From NCBI RefSeq assembly GCF_020524355.2, contig NZ_CP129019.1, positions 2,542,001-2,606,000 of the forward strand: a DNA stretch of 64,000 nt. Reading direction: 5' to 3'. The stretch comes from Mesobacillus subterraneus (lineage in GTDB: Bacteria > Bacillota > Bacilli > Bacillales > Cytobacillaceae). The notes beneath the pieces are model-generated. The model made no database searches. It was not told the DNA's origin and was given only the letters and a program-made list of their open reading frames with translations. Below are positions 14,162-24,955 of the stretch, piece by piece. The number at the start of each line of letters is the position of its first letter. The stretch's first letter is position 1. A program made the position numbers and the translations under genes.

Positions 14162-15441
14162 GCTGTCACAACTCCCTTTTCCCAGACTATTTTTCCTTCA
14201 GCAATCGTCAGAACAGGCCATCCCTTGCAGCTCCATCCTGAAAATGGTGTATTTTTTCCTTTTGATAAAAATTCACTTGGATTGATTTCCTTTGCTTCAT
14301 CAAGATCAATCAATACCACATCCGCCGGCGCTCCAGCTTTTAGCTCTCCATAAGGTAATCCGAAGGCTTTCGCTGGTTTTACAGTCAAAAATTCAATCAA
14401 TTGTTTTAAAGTAATGATGTTTGTTTCGACCATATGCGTATATAAAAGCGGGAATGCTGTTTCAAGTCCGACAATCCCGAAAGGTGCAAGCTGTATTCCC
14501 TCTTCTTTTTCCTCACTAGTATGGGGTGCGTGGTCAGTTGCGATAAAATCGATCGTCCCGTCAAGCAGTCCTTCAATCAACGCCTCGTGGTCAGCCTTGC
14601 TCCTTAGCGGTGGATTCATTTTATAGTTGGCATCATTTCCAGTAATGTCATCTTCATCTAAAAGCAAATGATGTGGAGTTACTTCTGCAGTGACCTTTAT
14701 GCCATATCTTTTTGCGTCCCTTACTGCCCTGACGGATTCCTTCGTACTGATATGGCAAACATGGTAGTGGCAGTCTGCCTTTTCCGCGAGCAAAATGTCC
14801 CTTGCTATATGTACAGATTCACACACTGACGGAATTCCGTTAATTCCCAGTTCAGAAGCTTTTCTTCCCTCATGGAGAGAGCCTTTATTAATCAATGTAT
14901 TGTCTTCGCAATGAGCGACGATTGCCATATCAAGCTTTGCTGCCCTTTTCATTGCCTCAAGCATCATTCCTGCTGACTGGACTCCCACACCGTCATCAGT
15001 CAGGGCAAAGGCTCCGGCTGCTTTTAGTTCTGCGAAATCAGTGAGCTCCTCTCCAAGCTCGCGGACCGTAATCGAAGCATACGGCAGAACTCTAACGGAA
15101 GCTGTTTCGTCAATTTTTCTCTGAACCCATTCCATTTGGTCCTTTGAGTCCGGAACAGGTCTTGTGTTCGGCATTGCAGCTACTGTAGTGAAGCCTCCCC
15201 TTGCTGCAGCCATTGTGCCTGTAGCAATGGTTTCTTTTTTCTCGCCGCCCGGCTCGCGCAGGTGGACATGAAGGTCAACCAATCCTGGCGCCACCAGCTT
15301 ACCTTCAGCATCAATAATTTGTTTTGCATCTGCAGAGATTTGAGTGCCAACTTCTGTGATTTTTCCGTTTTCTATTAAAATATCTACTGATTCAAACCCA
15401 TTTTCAGTAACTAGTTTGCCATTTTTGATCAGCATTGACAT
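14158..15441 (-). CDS. pyrC: Dihydroorotase
   Basis: 427 aa from the ATG at 15441 ([10 protein letters not shown]), preceded by GGGGGAAC; the frame extends five codons upstream. Zinc amidohydrolase that cyclises carbamoyl aspartate. Metal ligands are in [10 protein letters not shown] and later in [15 protein letters not shown] and ATDHAPH. The start lies 37 nt inside pyrB. Confidence 0.97.
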   Translation of the reverse strand: MSMLIKNGKLVTENGFESVDILIENGKITEVGTQISADAKQIIDAEGKLVAPGLVDLHVHLREPGGEKKETIATGTMAAARGGFTTVAAMPNTRPVPDSKDQMEWVQRKIDETASVRVLPYASITVRELGEELTDFAELKAAGAFALTDDGVGVQSAGMMLEAMKRAAKLDMAIVAHCEDNTLINKGSLHEGRKASELGINGIPSVCESVHIARDILLAEKADCHYHVCHISTKESVRAVRDAKRYGIKVTAEVTPHHLLLDEDDITGNDANYKMNPPLRSKADHEALIEGLLDGTIDFIATDHAPHTSEEKEEGIQLAPFGIVGLETAFPLLYTHMVETNIITLKQLIEFLTVKPAKAFGLPYGELKAGAPADVVLIDLDEAKEINPSEFLSKGKNTPFSGWSCKGWPVLTIAEGKIVWEKGVVTA

Positions 15442-16348
15442 ATTCCGTTCCCCCATTTCTATTTTCTAGTGCTCTTTTTAACACTGCCATCCTAATGTAC
15501 ACACCATTTTCCATTTGTTTAAAAATCCGTGACTTCGAACTTTCAACTAGCTCATCTGCGATTTCTACACCGCGATTGACCGGTGCTGGGTGGAGGATGA
15601 TGCTTCCATTTTTCATCAGCCTTTCTCTTTCAAGCGTTAAGCCATATTTTCTGTGGTACTCATCCTTATCAAACAGAATTTTGCCATCATGCCTTTCATG
15701 CTGCACACGAAGGAGCATGACCACATCAGCCATCGCAATTGCATCGTCTACTGGCTTATAGAAGCAGCCAGCAGGGAGTTCGTTTAGATTCACCCAATCC
15801 TCGGGTCCTGAAAAAACAACTTTTGCTCCAAGTCTCATAAGGGCATCTGCATTGGACCTCGCAACACGACTATGGAGGACATCCCCAATGATCGTGATTG
15901 TAAGACCGGTAAACTTTTCAAATTCTTGCTGGATTGTCATTAAATCCAGCAGTGATTGTGTTGGATGATGACCTTTTCCATCGCCGGCATTAATGATGGG
16001 AATCGAAATCCCTTTTTCAAGTTCTGAGAAATAACTGTCAGCATCGTGTCGGATTACAACTGCATCGGTGCCAATCGCTTCAAGCGTTTTTACAGTGTCA
16101 TACAATGTTTCGCCTTTCAGTACACTGGAAGTCTGGACCTCAAACGGAATCACCTCGAGTCCGAGCTTGCGTTCAGCCATCTCAAAGCTGGACTTCGTTC
16201 TAGTGCTTGGTTCGTAAAATAAATTGCAGATGAACAGCTTTTCTTCTGGCTTCCAGGTCTTTCCTTTGGCAAATTCACTTGCAGCCAATATGATTTCCTG
16301 TATTTCATTTGTATCAAGCTGTGAAGTAGTCAGTAAGTCCCATTTCAT
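15404..16348 (-). CDS. pyrB: Aspartate carbamoyltransferase catalytic subunit
   Basis: 314 aa from the ATG at 16348 ([11 protein letters not shown]), which follows AAGGGGGA; upstream in-frame residues belong to the leader. Carbamoyl phosphate binding is shown by [12 protein letters not shown], and the carbamoyl/aspartate loop by [11 protein letters not shown]. There is no regulatory-chain gene nearby, as expected for Bacillus. It is preceded by its own PyrR attenuator. Confidence 0.97.
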   Translation of the reverse strand: MKWDLLTTSQLDTNEIQEIILAASEFAKGKTWKPEEKLFICNLFYEPSTRTKSSFEMAERKLGLEVIPFEVQTSSVLKGETLYDTVKTLEAIGTDAVVIRHDADSYFSELEKGISIPIINAGDGKGHHPTQSLLDLMTIQQEFEKFTGLTITIIGDVLHSRVARSNADALMRLGAKVVFSGPEDWVNLNELPAGCFYKPVDDAIAMADVVMLLRVQHERHDGKILFDKDEYHRKYGLTLERERLMKNGSIILHPAPVNRGVEIADELVESSKSRIFKQMENGVYIRMAVLKRALENRNGGTEYVNADQKWQTSY

Positions 16349-16373
16349 GGAAGATCCCCCTTCTTTTTGCAAG

Positions 16374-16520
16374 AAAAAAAGCACCCTGTTTTCTGTTCAA
16401 CAGGGTGCTTTACCATGAGCTTGCCGGCATAAACCCGGTATTGCCGGGTTTGCGTGCATCTTGAATAGGCCGGTTCGCTCATAACACCCTTTTAAGCCTC
16501 TCTGGACTCTTTTAAAAGGT
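16374..16520 (-). promoter_or_regulatory. PyrR-dependent attenuator, pyrP-pyrB intercistronic
   Basis: On the minus strand the PyrR-binding loop AGTCCAGAGAGGCT with flanking AAAAG/CTTTT complementarity (16485-16520) is followed by a hairpin AAACCCGG/CCGGGTTT (16433-16454). An intrinsic terminator AAGCACCCTG / CAGGGTGCTT plus a T run follows (16374-16410). With UMP/UTP, PyrR stabilises the upstream structure and lets the terminator form. Confidence 0.93.
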
Positions 16521-16524
16521 GGTA

Positions 16525-17844
16525 CTATGCTACATCGTTCTTTTGCTCAGTTTTTTTTTCATTTTCGACTTCAAACATATCTTCTTCAATTTCCGGACGT
16601 CCAGGAAGGACAAGGTTAAGGATGACCCCAATAAAAGCTGCTAAAGCCATACCATGTATTTCAAAGTTTTCATTTAGTTTAATGAATGCTCCGCCAATCC
16701 CGATAACCAGGATGACCGATGAGACGACAAGGTTTCGTGTGTTGCCAAAATCGATTTTGCTGTCTACCAGCATTCTCAAACCGGATGACGCGATGATACC
16801 GAACAACAGGATTGAGACGCCGCCCATCACCGGTGTTGGGATGGAGCTGATCAATGCCGTGATTTTGCCGATGAATCCGAATACTGTTGCAATGACGGCT
16901 GCTCCAAGCAGAACATACACGCTGTACACTCTGGTAATAGCAAGGACACCGATGTTTTCACCGTAAGTCGTTTTTGGCGGGCCGCCAATCAAGCCGGAAA
17001 TCATCGTTGCCATTCCGTCACCCATAATGGAGCGATGAAGACCCGGCTCTTTAATATAGTCTCTGCCAACAACCTTGCTCAGTACAAGCTGATGGCTGAT
17101 ATGCTCGGACAATGTAACGATTGCTACCGGAACCATCAGCATGACAATTTCCCAGCTGATACTTACATTGTAATGAACGAAAGGGAAGATGAAGTCTGGC
17201 ATTTCGAAAATGTCCGCTTCTTTCACTCCACTAAAATCGACAATGCCTATTGCCATTGAGTATAGATAACCCACAATGATACCGGCAAGGATTGGAACCA
17301 TGCTAAGCATTCCCTTTCCGTATATCGAGAAGACAATTGTAGCTGCCAATGTTACTAGAGCAGCTGAGAAGTGAATCAAGCTGTACTCAGTAGTGCCTGG
17401 TACATTCATAGCCATGCTGACCGCTGTTCCTGCTAATGATAATCCGATAACAATGATGACTGGGCCGACTACGACTGGGGGCAGCAGGCGCATGATCCAG
17501 CGGTAGCCTGCCTTTTTGATGATAAGAGCGACAACTCCATAAACGAGTCCGGCAAGGAATGTTCCAATCATCGCTGCACCCGGACCGCCGCCTGCTTTAG
17601 CAGCAATGACAGGAGCTATAAAAGCAAAGGATGATCCGAGGTAAGCGGGAACCTGGAATTTTGTGATGATCAGGAAGGCGATTGTTCCAAGACCGCTTGA
17701 AATTAAAGCGATTGCCGGGCTCAGGCCGACCAGATAGGGTACCAGTATCGTTGCGCCGAACATGGCGAATAAGTGCTGAAGACTAAGTGTGATCCATTGG
17801 AATGGTGATGGTACATCTTTTATATCTAGGATTGGTTTGTTCAT
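16525..17844 (-). CDS. pyrP: Uracil permease
   Basis: 439 aa from the ATG at 17844 (MNKPILDIKDVP), which follows AGAGGGGA. The reading frame extends 44 codons further upstream but there runs through the attenuator. NCS2/NAT family with about 14 membrane segments. Family motifs include QHLFAMFGATILVP near the N-terminus and GGPPKTTYGENIG in the transport domain. It imports uracil with protons. Second gene of the pyr operon. Confidence 0.96.
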   Translation of the reverse strand: MNKPILDIKDVPSPFQWITLSLQHLFAMFGATILVPYLVGLSPAIALISSGLGTIAFLIITKFQVPAYLGSSFAFIAPVIAAKAGGGPGAAMIGTFLAGLVYGVVALIIKKAGYRWIMRLLPPVVVGPVIIVIGLSLAGTAVSMAMNVPGTTEYSLIHFSAALVTLAATIVFSIYGKGMLSMVPILAGIIVGYLYSMAIGIVDFSGVKEADIFEMPDFIFPFVHYNVSISWEIVMLMVPVAIVTLSEHISHQLVLSKVVGRDYIKEPGLHRSIMGDGMATMISGLIGGPPKTTYGENIGVLAITRVYSVYVLLGAAVIATVFGFIGKITALISSIPTPVMGGVSILLFGIIASSGLRMLVDSKIDFGNTRNLVVSSVILVIGIGGAFIKLNENFEIHGMALAAFIGVILNLVLPGRPEIEEDMFEVENEKKTEQKNDVA

Positions 17845-17865
17845 ATTTATTCCCCTCTCTGTTTT

Positions 17866-17985
17866 AAAAACAAAAACCCTCTTTGCCAGTGGATACAAAG
17901 AGGGTATGGGTCTAAAAAAAACCCGCACAAAGCCGTCAGCCATGCGTTCCCCCTTTTCAGCCTCTCTGGACTGCATTTAAAAGGG
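17866..17985 (-). promoter_or_regulatory. PyrR-dependent attenuator, pyrR-pyrP intercistronic
   Basis: PyrR-binding loop AGTCCAGAGAGGCTG with flanking CCCTTTTAAA/GAAAAGGGG pairing at 17951-17985. The terminator is ACCCTCTTTG / CAAAGAGGGT followed by TTTTTGTTTTT at 17866-17905. Confidence 0.94.
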
Positions 17986-17991
17986 CTCTAT

Positions 17992-18540
<549 letters not shown>

Positions 18541-18598
18541 TCACTCCTTCTCTGTCTGTGGTATGAAAACGGAAGTTCAGCACGTCTTACGTTAGATA

Positions 18599-18724
18599 TA
18601 AAAAACCCTCTTGTCTGTTTAGGCAAGAGGGTAAACGTGTGGTGTTAGCATGCAGCAGAGCATACATCATATGCCTGCGTGCAAATCCGTTTCCTTCTCA
18701 GCCTCACGGGACTGTCTTTAAAGG
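18599..18724 (-). promoter_or_regulatory. PyrR-dependent attenuator, pyr operon leader
   Basis: PyrR loop AGTCCCGTGAGGCTGAG with CCTTTAAAG on its 5' side and AAGGAAACGG on its 3' side (18688-18724). The terminator is ACCCTCTT / AAGAGGGT followed by TTTTTTATA (18599-18632). Confidence 0.94.
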
Positions 18725-18742
18725 ACTTATTAAACTATAGTC

Positions 18743-18771
18743 ATCTTAAAATACTTGTTGAACTTTGTCAA
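18743..18771 (-). promoter_or_regulatory. Sigma-A promoter of the pyr operon
   Basis: TTGACA (18766-18771), 17-bp spacer, TAAGAT (18743-18748). It overlaps the last codons of rluD, just upstream of the first PyrR attenuator. Confidence 0.85.
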
Positions 18772-19679
18772 CGATTTTCTCTAAAATCGTTTAAAAGCTC
18801 CACGAAATATTCAGGTAGCGGAGCTTCAAACTCTATATACTCCCCTGTCCTTGGATGATCAAAACCAAGCAGTCCAGCATGCAAAGCCTGTCCTCCGATA
18901 TCTAGTGACTTTTTTGGTCCGTATTTAGGATCGCCTGCCAGCGGATATCCGATATACTTCATGTGAACACGTATTTGATGTGTCCTGCCTGTTTCAAGCT
19001 GACATTCAACGAAAGTGAAGTCTTTGAAGCGTTCGAGAACATTAAAATGTGTGACAGCATTCTTGCCATTATCGACTACTGTCATGCTCTGACGGTCTTT
19101 TTGATCGCGCCCAAGCGGTGCGTCGATAGTACCATGATCATGCTGGATATTTCCATGAACGAGCGCTTGGTATTTGCGGGTAACACTTTTGGCTACGAGC
19201 TGGTTCACCAGGCTTTCGTGCGCCATATCATTTTTAGCAACCATTAAGAGTCCAGAAGTATCCTTATCAATCCTATGGACGATTCCTGGGCGGAGAACAC
19301 CATTAATGCCTGATAAATCCTTGCAATGCGCCATCAGCCCATTAACAAGTGTTCCAGTCAAATGTCCTGGCGCCGGATGGACGACCATTCCCTTAGGCTT
19401 GTTCACAACGAGAACATCTGCATCCTCATAAAATATCTCAAGGTCCATTTCCTCTGCAATTACATCCAGCACTTCTGGTTCTGGAATGGTGATTTCAAGC
19501 TTATCATTCAAGCTGCATTTATAATTCGTTTTGACTTGAGCTCCATTGACAAGAACGCTGCCATCCTTGATCCATTGCTGCACCTGGCTCCTTGACCATT
19601 CTGCATCAAGAGTCGAAACTACTTTATCTATTCTGTCACCAGCCTGTTCCTCACTGATGATGTGTTCCATTTTCTCCAT
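18768..19679 (-). CDS. rluD: RluD-family 23S rRNA pseudouridine synthase
   Basis: 303 aa (ylyB in B. subtilis). N-terminal S4 RNA-binding domain (about 14-75) and RluA-type catalytic domain with the conserved Asp in [20 protein letters not shown] follows. Makes pseudouridines in 23S rRNA. The start overlaps lspA by 29 nt. An internal ATG three codons in is possible but has a worse ribosome-site distance. Its 3' end holds the pyr -35 element. Confidence 0.93.
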   Translation of the reverse strand: MEKMEHIISEEQAGDRIDKVVSTLDAEWSRSQVQQWIKDGSVLVNGAQVKTNYKCSLNDKLEITIPEPEVLDVIAEEMDLEIFYEDADVLVVNKPKGMVVHPAPGHLTGTLVNGLMAHCKDLSGINGVLRPGIVHRIDKDTSGLLMVAKNDMAHESLVNQLVAKSVTRKYQALVHGNIQHDHGTIDAPLGRDQKDRQSMTVVDNGKNAVTHFNVLERFKDFTFVECQLETGRTHQIRVHMKYIGYPLAGDPKYGPKKSLDIGGQALHAGLLGFDHPRTGEYIEFEAPLPEYFVELLNDFRENR

Positions 19680-20142
19680 AAGCTTTTCTTTTCGCCTCTC
19701 TCTCTTCCCTAATCATGTCAATCATCAACAACCCTACGCCGATCACCAGCGCAGCATCCGCAATATTGAAGATAGGGAAATCGTATCCGAAAATATATGT
19801 GTTGATGAAATCGACCACTTCTTTTCGGTATACCCTGTCGATAAAATTCCCAATCGCCCCGCCCAGCATGAAACCAAGCGAAACGCCAAGCAGAAGTTTG
19901 CCTTTAGCTGCTTTTTGAATATAGACGACAAGGCCAACCACCACAATGATGGTAATGACATAGAAGAACCACATTTGTCCCTGCAGGATTCCCCATGCAG
20001 CACCACGGTTACGGTGCGAAGTAATATACAAAAAATTCTCTATGACCTTTATGCTCTCTCCAAGCTCCATGTTTTTAACAATAAACCATTTAGTAACCTG
20101 GTCAAGCAAAATAACAAACAGTGCAATTATGTAATAAAACAC
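19651..20142 (-). CDS. lspA: Lipoprotein signal peptidase II
   Basis: 163 aa from the GTG at 20142. GGAGG followed by TTACCTTT decides this start, and the protein then begins [14 protein letters not shown] like B. subtilis LspA. An in-frame GTG five codons earlier overlaps the ribosome site and is rejected. Four membrane helices. The catalytic aspartates are in NFIDRV...VVDFI and [17 protein letters not shown] is also conserved. It cleaves lipoprotein signal peptides after diacylglyceryl transfer. Confidence 0.95.
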   Translation of the reverse strand: MFYYIIALFVILLDQVTKWFIVKNMELGESIKVIENFLYITSHRNRGAAWGILQGQMWFFYVITIIVVVGLVVYIQKAAKGKLLLGVSLGFMLGGAIGNFIDRVYRKEVVDFINTYIFGYDFPIFNIADAALVIGVGLLMIDMIREEREAKRKAYGENGTHHQ

Positions 20143-20190
20143 AAAGGTAACCTCCACATCAATTCATTACCTTTGAATTTTAGCACATAT

Positions 20191-20236
20191 TAGGAAAAGC
20201 GCAAGCGCCGACAAGCGCTGGGAGCTGGACAATTCT
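20191..20236 (+). repeat. REP/MITE-like repeat, short fragment
   Basis: GGAAAAGCGCAAGCGCCGAC followed by AAGCGCTGGGAGCTGGACAA. This joins the head and tail of the family seen at 4005, 21030 and 37165 without the central hairpin, as if internally deleted. The following 160 bp to 20400 are AT-rich and show nothing I can name. Confidence 0.65.
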
Positions 20237-20400
20237 CTAGTTGTAAAATAGGTTTTCTATTTTTTTAATCAAAACAACAGATTTTACAAATTTTTAGTAA
20301 GAAAACACTACTGACAACATAGTTCAACTTAAAAATAGCAATTAGAATTTTGATTTTAACCGAAAATGAACATTCAAATTGGCTTTCATTTGGGTTATAT

Positions 20401-20520
20401 TCATTTTTATAGCGGAAATTTATTTTTTATAGCGAAAAAATATTTTTCATAGCGAATTTTTTCTTTTTATAGCGAAAAAATATTTTTCATAGCGAATTTT
20501 TCCTTTTTATAGCGAATTGG
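20401..20520. repeat. 20-bp tandem repeat, six units
   Basis: The core ATAGCG occurs at 20409, 20429, 20449, 20469, 20489 and 20509, an exact 20-bp period. Units alternate between TTTTTATAGCGAAAAAATA and TTTTTCATAGCGAATTTT types, so units 2-3 and 4-5 form a near-identical 40-bp pair. Strongly AT-rich, with A-tracts at helical (about two-turn) spacing. It lies between ylyA and lspA with no reading frame. Confidence 0.85.
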
Positions 20521-20628
20521 AAATTCGCATTGATTTTTTCCAGTACAGTTTGTGTGGAAATCCAATTCTAAGCTTCAAAATGCATTCTTATATAATTTTT
20601 ACGGGACCAAATTTATTCTTGATAAAAC

Positions 20629-20916
20629 TCATGAATAGATGGGCTTGCGGTAGTATTGTTCAATTTGGTCTACCTCCACAGCGGATCTTGCTGTAGGAAT
20701 TCTTTGCAAAAACTCGTATGGCAAACTTTCTCCTGAAATTTCGCATTTCCCATACTCACCAAATTCCATTTTCTCCAATGCAGTTTCTATATCTTTTAAT
20801 TCATCAACAATGTATTGCAAAATCCTCTCGTCTTTCTGGCTGTGATTCAGGTACGCTAACAATTCTGTTCTCGTTTCGCGGAGCTCATTGTAAATGTAAT
20901 CAAGATTACCTTCCAT
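20629..20916 (-). CDS. ylyA: TraR/DksA-like RNA polymerase-associated protein
   Basis: 95 aa from the ATG at 20916 (MEGNLDYIYNELRETRTELL), preceded by GGGGGC; the frame extends 15 codons upstream. Helical coiled-coil N-half, then a DksA-type C-terminal segment, EFGEYGKCEISGE...PTARSAVE. The zinc finger is degenerate: CxxC has become CEIS, and the second Cys pair is absent. Its position between ileS and lspA matches B. subtilis ylyA, a GS13-like RNA polymerase regulator of spore genes. Assignment rests on synteny and fold pattern. Confidence 0.8.
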   Translation of the reverse strand: MEGNLDYIYNELRETRTELLAYLNHSQKDERILQYIVDELKDIETALEKMEFGEYGKCEISGESLPYEFLQRIPTARSAVEVDQIEQYYRKPIYS

Positions 20917-21029
20917 GTATCTGCCCCCGTTCCTGTTTACAGCTATTATTTCCACAGGCATGATGCTGACTCAGATAAACTTTTTACATGTACTGCAGGA
21001 TTTCCCAAGCAGGAAGATAATTGGCAAAA

Positions 21030-21145
21030 AGAAAAGCGTAAGCGCATTGGTCAGCCCCGACAAGCGATGGAGGTCCTGACAGAGAAGCCGTTCTTTGACT
21101 TCATTGGCAGGACCGAGGGGCTACGCGCTGGAGCTAGACACAATA
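21030..21145 (+). repeat. REP/MITE-like palindromic repeat, full copy
   Basis: Begins AGAAAAGCGTAAGCGC and includes CCGACAAGCGATGGAG. The hairpin CCTGACAGAGAAGCC / GACTTCATTGGCAGG follows, and it ends CGCTGGAGCTAGACAC. Lies between ylyA and the ileS terminator. Confidence 0.75.
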
Positions 21146-21177
21146 TTAGTGCCAAAAATTATACTTTTGTATAACAA

Positions 21178-21202
21178 AACTCCGGGTTAAAAACCCGGAG
21201 TT
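21178..21202 (-). terminator. Intrinsic terminator of ileS
   Basis: Minus-strand stem ACTCCGGGTT / AACCCGGAGT with a short T loop, then TTTTG. It is 11 nt after the ileS stop and is palindromic enough to act in both directions. Confidence 0.8.
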
Positions 21203-21213
21203 CAACAGATCGA

Positions 21214-23973
21214 TTAGTAATTTTCTTTTACAACAGTTGCACAGCGTTCACATAGTGTTGGATGCTCTTCAACACTTCCTACTTCAGGAGTGACAACCCA
21301 GCATCGTTCGCATGTTTCGCCTTCTGCCTTGGTAACAACAATCGCTGCATTTTCAAGCTTGATCGCGTTGTCAGGAGCCTGATCATAGCTTCCTGCCACT
21401 TCGAAGCCTGAAACAATAAACAGCTGACTTAAGTTTTCAGAGATTGAATCCAACAGCTCTTTTGTGCTGTCGTTTACGTATAATGAAACCTTTGCAGTCA
21501 GCGACTTACCGATGACTTTCTCGTTCCGTGCTTCTTCAAGAGCCTTAAGGACCTCGTCGCGAAGCTTCATGAATGCATTCCACTTAGTTTCAAGAGCTTC
21601 TGCATTTGCGATTTCCTTCGCTTCTGGCATATCTGTCAGCTGGACGCTGTCTTTGTCAGCTGACGGGATGAATCCCCAAACCTCATCCGCTGTGTGAGAA
21701 AGGATCGGTGCAGTCAGCTTAACTAAAGCAATCAAGCTTTCATGCAATACAGTCTGAATTGCCCGGCGCTCTGCATTATCAGCAGCCTCAATGTAAAGGA
21801 CATCCTTTGCAAAATCAAGGTAGAATGAGCTTAGATCGAGTGTACAGAAGTTGTTTACCGCATGGTAGACGCTCGCAAATTCATAGTTGTCATATGCATT
21901 GCGCACATATTTAGTCAATTTGTTCAGCTTTACGAGCATGAACTGATCAACTTCGCGCAGCTGCTCGAATGGTACTGCATCCGTTTCAGGATTGAAATCA
22001 GAAAGATTGCCAAGCAAGAATCTGAACGTGTTACGGATTTTACGGTAAACTTCAGCAACCTGCTTCAGGATTGCGTCAGACACACGTACGTCTGATTGAT
22101 AATCGACAGATGCAACCCACAGTCGAAGGATATCTGCGCCTAACTGGTTCATCACCTTCGCAGGAACGACTACGTTACCGATTGACTTACTCATCTTGCG
22201 GCCTTCGCCATCAAGTGCGAAACCGTGGCTCAGGACACCTTTGTAAGGTGCTTTGCCTGTTACGGCAACAGCAGTTGATAATGATGAGTTGAACCATCCG
22301 CGGTATTGGTCAGATCCTTCAAGATAAAGGTCTGCAGGGCGCTGGAGGTCATCACGCTCAACTAGCACTGCCTGGTGAGAAGAGCCAGAGTCAAACCAAA
22401 CATCCATGATGTCTGTTTCTTTCGTAAACTCTCCATTAGGGCTGCCAGGATGGCTAAAGCCTTCAGGAAGCAATTCTTTAGCTTCTTTTTCAAACCAGAT
22501 ATTAGAGCCTTGCTCACGGAAAAGATTTGAGACATGGTCGATTGTTTCATCCGTAATGATTGCTTCCCCGTTTTCCGCATAGAATACCGGGATTGGAACG
22601 CCCCAGGCACGCTGACGTGAAATACACCAGTCGCCGCGGTCACGGACCATATTGAACAGTCTTGTTTCTCCCCATGCTGGCACCCATTTTGTTTCTTCTA
22701 CGGCTTTTAGCAATTCACCGCGGAAGTCCTTGATCGATGCAAACCATTGTGCTGTAGCACGGAAGATTACAGGTTTCTTCGTTCTCCAGTCATGCGGGTA
22801 TGAGTGGGTGATGAAGCTTAGCTTCAATAAAGCGCCAGCTTCTGCAAGCTTTTCTGTGATTGGCTTGTTAGCCTGATCATAGAATAATCCTTCAAAGCCT
22901 TCTGCCTCAGCTGTCATAACACCCTTATCATCTACAGGACATAAAACTTCAAGCCCGTACTTCTGACCAACATGGAAGTCATCTTCCCCGTGTCCTGGTG
23001 CAGTGTGTACGCAACCTGTACCAGCATCTGTCGTAACATGCTCTCCTAGCATGACAAGTGAATCGCGGCCGTATAATGGGTGCTTTGCAAGAACACCTTC
23101 AAGTTCTTTACCAGCAATCTTCTTAACTGCAGTAGCATTTTCCCAGCCAATTTCATTCGTTACTGCTTCTAGAAGGTCTTCAGCTACAAGGAATTTCCTT
23201 CCGTCAGCTTCTACGACAACATATGTTAAATCAGGATGGACGGAGATTCCAAGGTTGGCTGGAATTGTCCATGGTGTAGTCGTCCAGATGATGATTTCGA
23301 CATCCTGGTCCAGAACACCTTTGCCGTCTTTTACAGGGAAGCCAACATAGATGGAGGCAGAACGCTTATCCTGATATTCGATTTCAGCCTCAGCAAGTGC
23401 AGATTCACTTGATGGTGACCAGTAAACAGGCTTTTTGCCTTTGTAGATGTATCCTTGTTTTGCCATCTCACCAAAAACTTTAATTTGTTGCGCCTCATAC
23501 TCAGGCCTCAATGTGATATAAGGGTTTTCCCAGTCTCCTCTTACACCAAGACGCTTAAACTGCTCACGCTGGTTGTTAACCTGCTCGTAGGCATACTCTT
23601 CACAAAGCTTCCTGAATTCAGCGACCGTCATTTCTTTGCGTTTTACACCCTTATTCGTTAACGCCTGTTCAATTGGCAATCCATGAGTATCCCAGCCAGG
23701 AACATATGGTGAACAAAAACCGCTCATTGATTTATAGCGTACGATAAAATCTTTAAGGATTTTATTTAACGCATGACCCATATGGATATCTCCATTAGCG
23801 TATGGTGGGCCATCATGAAGGATGAACAGCGGTCTTCCTTCTGTGTGCTTTTGAACCTTTTCGTAAATATTCATCTCTTCCCATTTTGCCTGGATTTCAG
23901 GTTCTCTGTTCGGAAGATTTCCGCGCATCGGAAACTCCGTCTTCGGCATGAGCAATGTGTCTTTATACTCCAT
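21214..23973 (-). CDS. ileS: Isoleucyl-tRNA synthetase
   Basis: 919 aa class Ia synthetase. HIGH motif as HMGH in [16 protein letters not shown], and KMSKS in [12 protein letters not shown]. The CP1 editing domain lies between them (with [13 protein letters not shown]). The C-terminal zinc site has two Cys pairs, CERCW and CERCA. Expression is controlled by an Ile T-box leader directly upstream. Gene order divIVA-ileS-ylyA-lspA is conserved in Bacillus. Confidence 0.98.
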   Translation of the reverse strand: MEYKDTLLMPKTEFPMRGNLPNREPEIQAKWEEMNIYEKVQKHTEGRPLFILHDGPPYANGDIHMGHALNKILKDFIVRYKSMSGFCSPYVPGWDTHGLPIEQALTNKGVKRKEMTVAEFRKLCEEYAYEQVNNQREQFKRLGVRGDWENPYITLRPEYEAQQIKVFGEMAKQGYIYKGKKPVYWSPSSESALAEAEIEYQDKRSASIYVGFPVKDGKGVLDQDVEIIIWTTTPWTIPANLGISVHPDLTYVVVEADGRKFLVAEDLLEAVTNEIGWENATAVKKIAGKELEGVLAKHPLYGRDSLVMLGEHVTTDAGTGCVHTAPGHGEDDFHVGQKYGLEVLCPVDDKGVMTAEAEGFEGLFYDQANKPITEKLAEAGALLKLSFITHSYPHDWRTKKPVIFRATAQWFASIKDFRGELLKAVEETKWVPAWGETRLFNMVRDRGDWCISRQRAWGVPIPVFYAENGEAIITDETIDHVSNLFREQGSNIWFEKEAKELLPEGFSHPGSPNGEFTKETDIMDVWFDSGSSHQAVLVERDDLQRPADLYLEGSDQYRGWFNSSLSTAVAVTGKAPYKGVLSHGFALDGEGRKMSKSIGNVVVPAKVMNQLGADILRLWVASVDYQSDVRVSDAILKQVAEVYRKIRNTFRFLLGNLSDFNPETDAVPFEQLREVDQFMLVKLNKLTKYVRNAYDNYEFASVYHAVNNFCTLDLSSFYLDFAKDVLYIEAADNAERRAIQTVLHESLIALVKLTAPILSHTADEVWGFIPSADKDSVQLTDMPEAKEIANAEALETKWNAFMKLRDEVLKALEEARNEKVIGKSLTAKVSLYVNDSTKELLDSISENLSQLFIVSGFEVAGSYDQAPDNAIKLENAAIVVTKAEGETCERCWVVTPEVGSVEEHPTLCERCATVVKENY

Positions 23974-24032
23974 TAAGTTGATCCTCCTATTTTTACCGTT
24001 GCAATCATGAAAGAATACGATTTCTGAAAATA

Positions 24033-24310
24033 AAAAAACCTCCTCATCCCTGAAAAGGGACGAGAAGGTTATATTCCCGCGGTACCACCCTAAATAGACA
24101 AGGATTCATCATCCTGTCCTCTTAGCATTCTTAACGCGAATGTCACGCCTGTACTTACTGATCCTAAAAGGATGTTCAGCTCGGAACTATCGGGTGATTT
24201 TCTGGCAATCCGCCTGCAATGGGCTTCCACCTTCCCCATTTCGCTGAAAAGCAAGCAACTGGAACGCCATACTGTCCCTGTCATCGTTTCTGTCATGTAT
24301 TGCACTTTGT
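24033..24310 (-). promoter_or_regulatory. T-box leader (Ile) controlling ileS
   Basis: The T-box sequence AGGGTGGTACCGCGGGAA is at 24074-24091. It is followed by a terminator stem AACCTTCTCGTCCC / GGGATGAGGAGGTT and a T run (24033-24070). About 220 nt of upstream leader contains the AGTA-like and stem I region. An ATC (Ile) triplet in GAAAATCACC near 24200 is a plausible specifier, but I did not fold the stem to prove it. Uncharged tRNA-Ile would stabilise the antiterminator. Confidence 0.92.
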
Positions 24311-24316
24311 TATGAA

Positions 24317-24346
24317 ATTATATGCGAAACAGCGTGCCTGCGTCAA
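24317..24346 (-). promoter_or_regulatory. Sigma-A promoter of ileS
   Basis: TTGACG (24341-24346), 18-bp spacer, TATAAT (24317-24322). It overlaps the divIVA stop codon and sits just upstream of the T-box leader. Confidence 0.8.
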
Positions 24347-24864
24347 GCTAGTGAATCTTCCTCTTCTCTTGCAGCAGCCTTCAATTCAGTTGAATCCAAT
24401 TCATATTCAAGAAGATGATCCCAATCATCGGTGTTCAGCATATCAAGCTGCGCTTCAATTAGCATCTTGAACCTTGTCCTGAATACTTTAGACTGCTTCT
24501 TCAATTCTTCAATTTCAAGGGCGATTTTTCGTGCCTTTGATAGAGATTCATTAATGATCCTGTCAGCGTTCTTTTCTGCTTCCTTGACGATCAGCTTCGC
24601 TTCCTTTTGCGCGTTGCGGCGGACTTCTTCGCCAGCTTCCTGAGCAATGACGATTGATTTATTCAAGGTTTCTTCTATATTTGTAAAATGGCCGAGCCTT
24701 GAATTCATTTCATTCAGCTTTTCTTCCATTTCTTTTTTTTCACGGATAATTAGTTCGTAGTCCTTGATCACATTGTCAAGAAACTCATTTACTTCATCTT
24801 CATCATACCCGCGAAATCCCTTATTGAATTCTTTGTTGTGTATATCTAACGGCGTTAAAGGCAT
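24343..24864 (-). CDS. divIVA: DivIVA cell-pole / septum topological protein
   Basis: 173 aa from the ATG at 24864 (MPLTPLDIHNKEF), with GGGAGGTGG upstream; the frame extends 75 codons further but those residues look non-coding. The membrane-binding loop has Phe17-Arg18 (GFRGYDEDEV) as in B. subtilis. Two long coiled coils follow (about 30-60 and 75-155). Binds negatively curved membrane, recruits MinJ/MinCD and anchors the chromosome at sporulation. Confidence 0.96.
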   Translation of the reverse strand: MPLTPLDIHNKEFNKGFRGYDEDEVNEFLDNVIKDYELIIREKKEMEEKLNEMNSRLGHFTNIEETLNKSIVIAQEAGEEVRRNAQKEAKLIVKEAEKNADRIINESLSKARKIALEIEELKKQSKVFRTRFKMLIEAQLDMLNTDDWDHLLEYELDSTELKAAAREEEDSLA

Positions 24865-24955
24865 GACGCCACCTCCCATTAAGTTATAATCCTTTATGTA
24901 CTTAAAGCAATGATTCGACAAATAAACTAAAAATCCTTCTACTATTACTATATAA

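Noticed and set aside
19546-20193. 215-codon plus-strand frame
   Set aside because: Antisense to rluD and lspA, which are clearly conserved; no recognisable domain.
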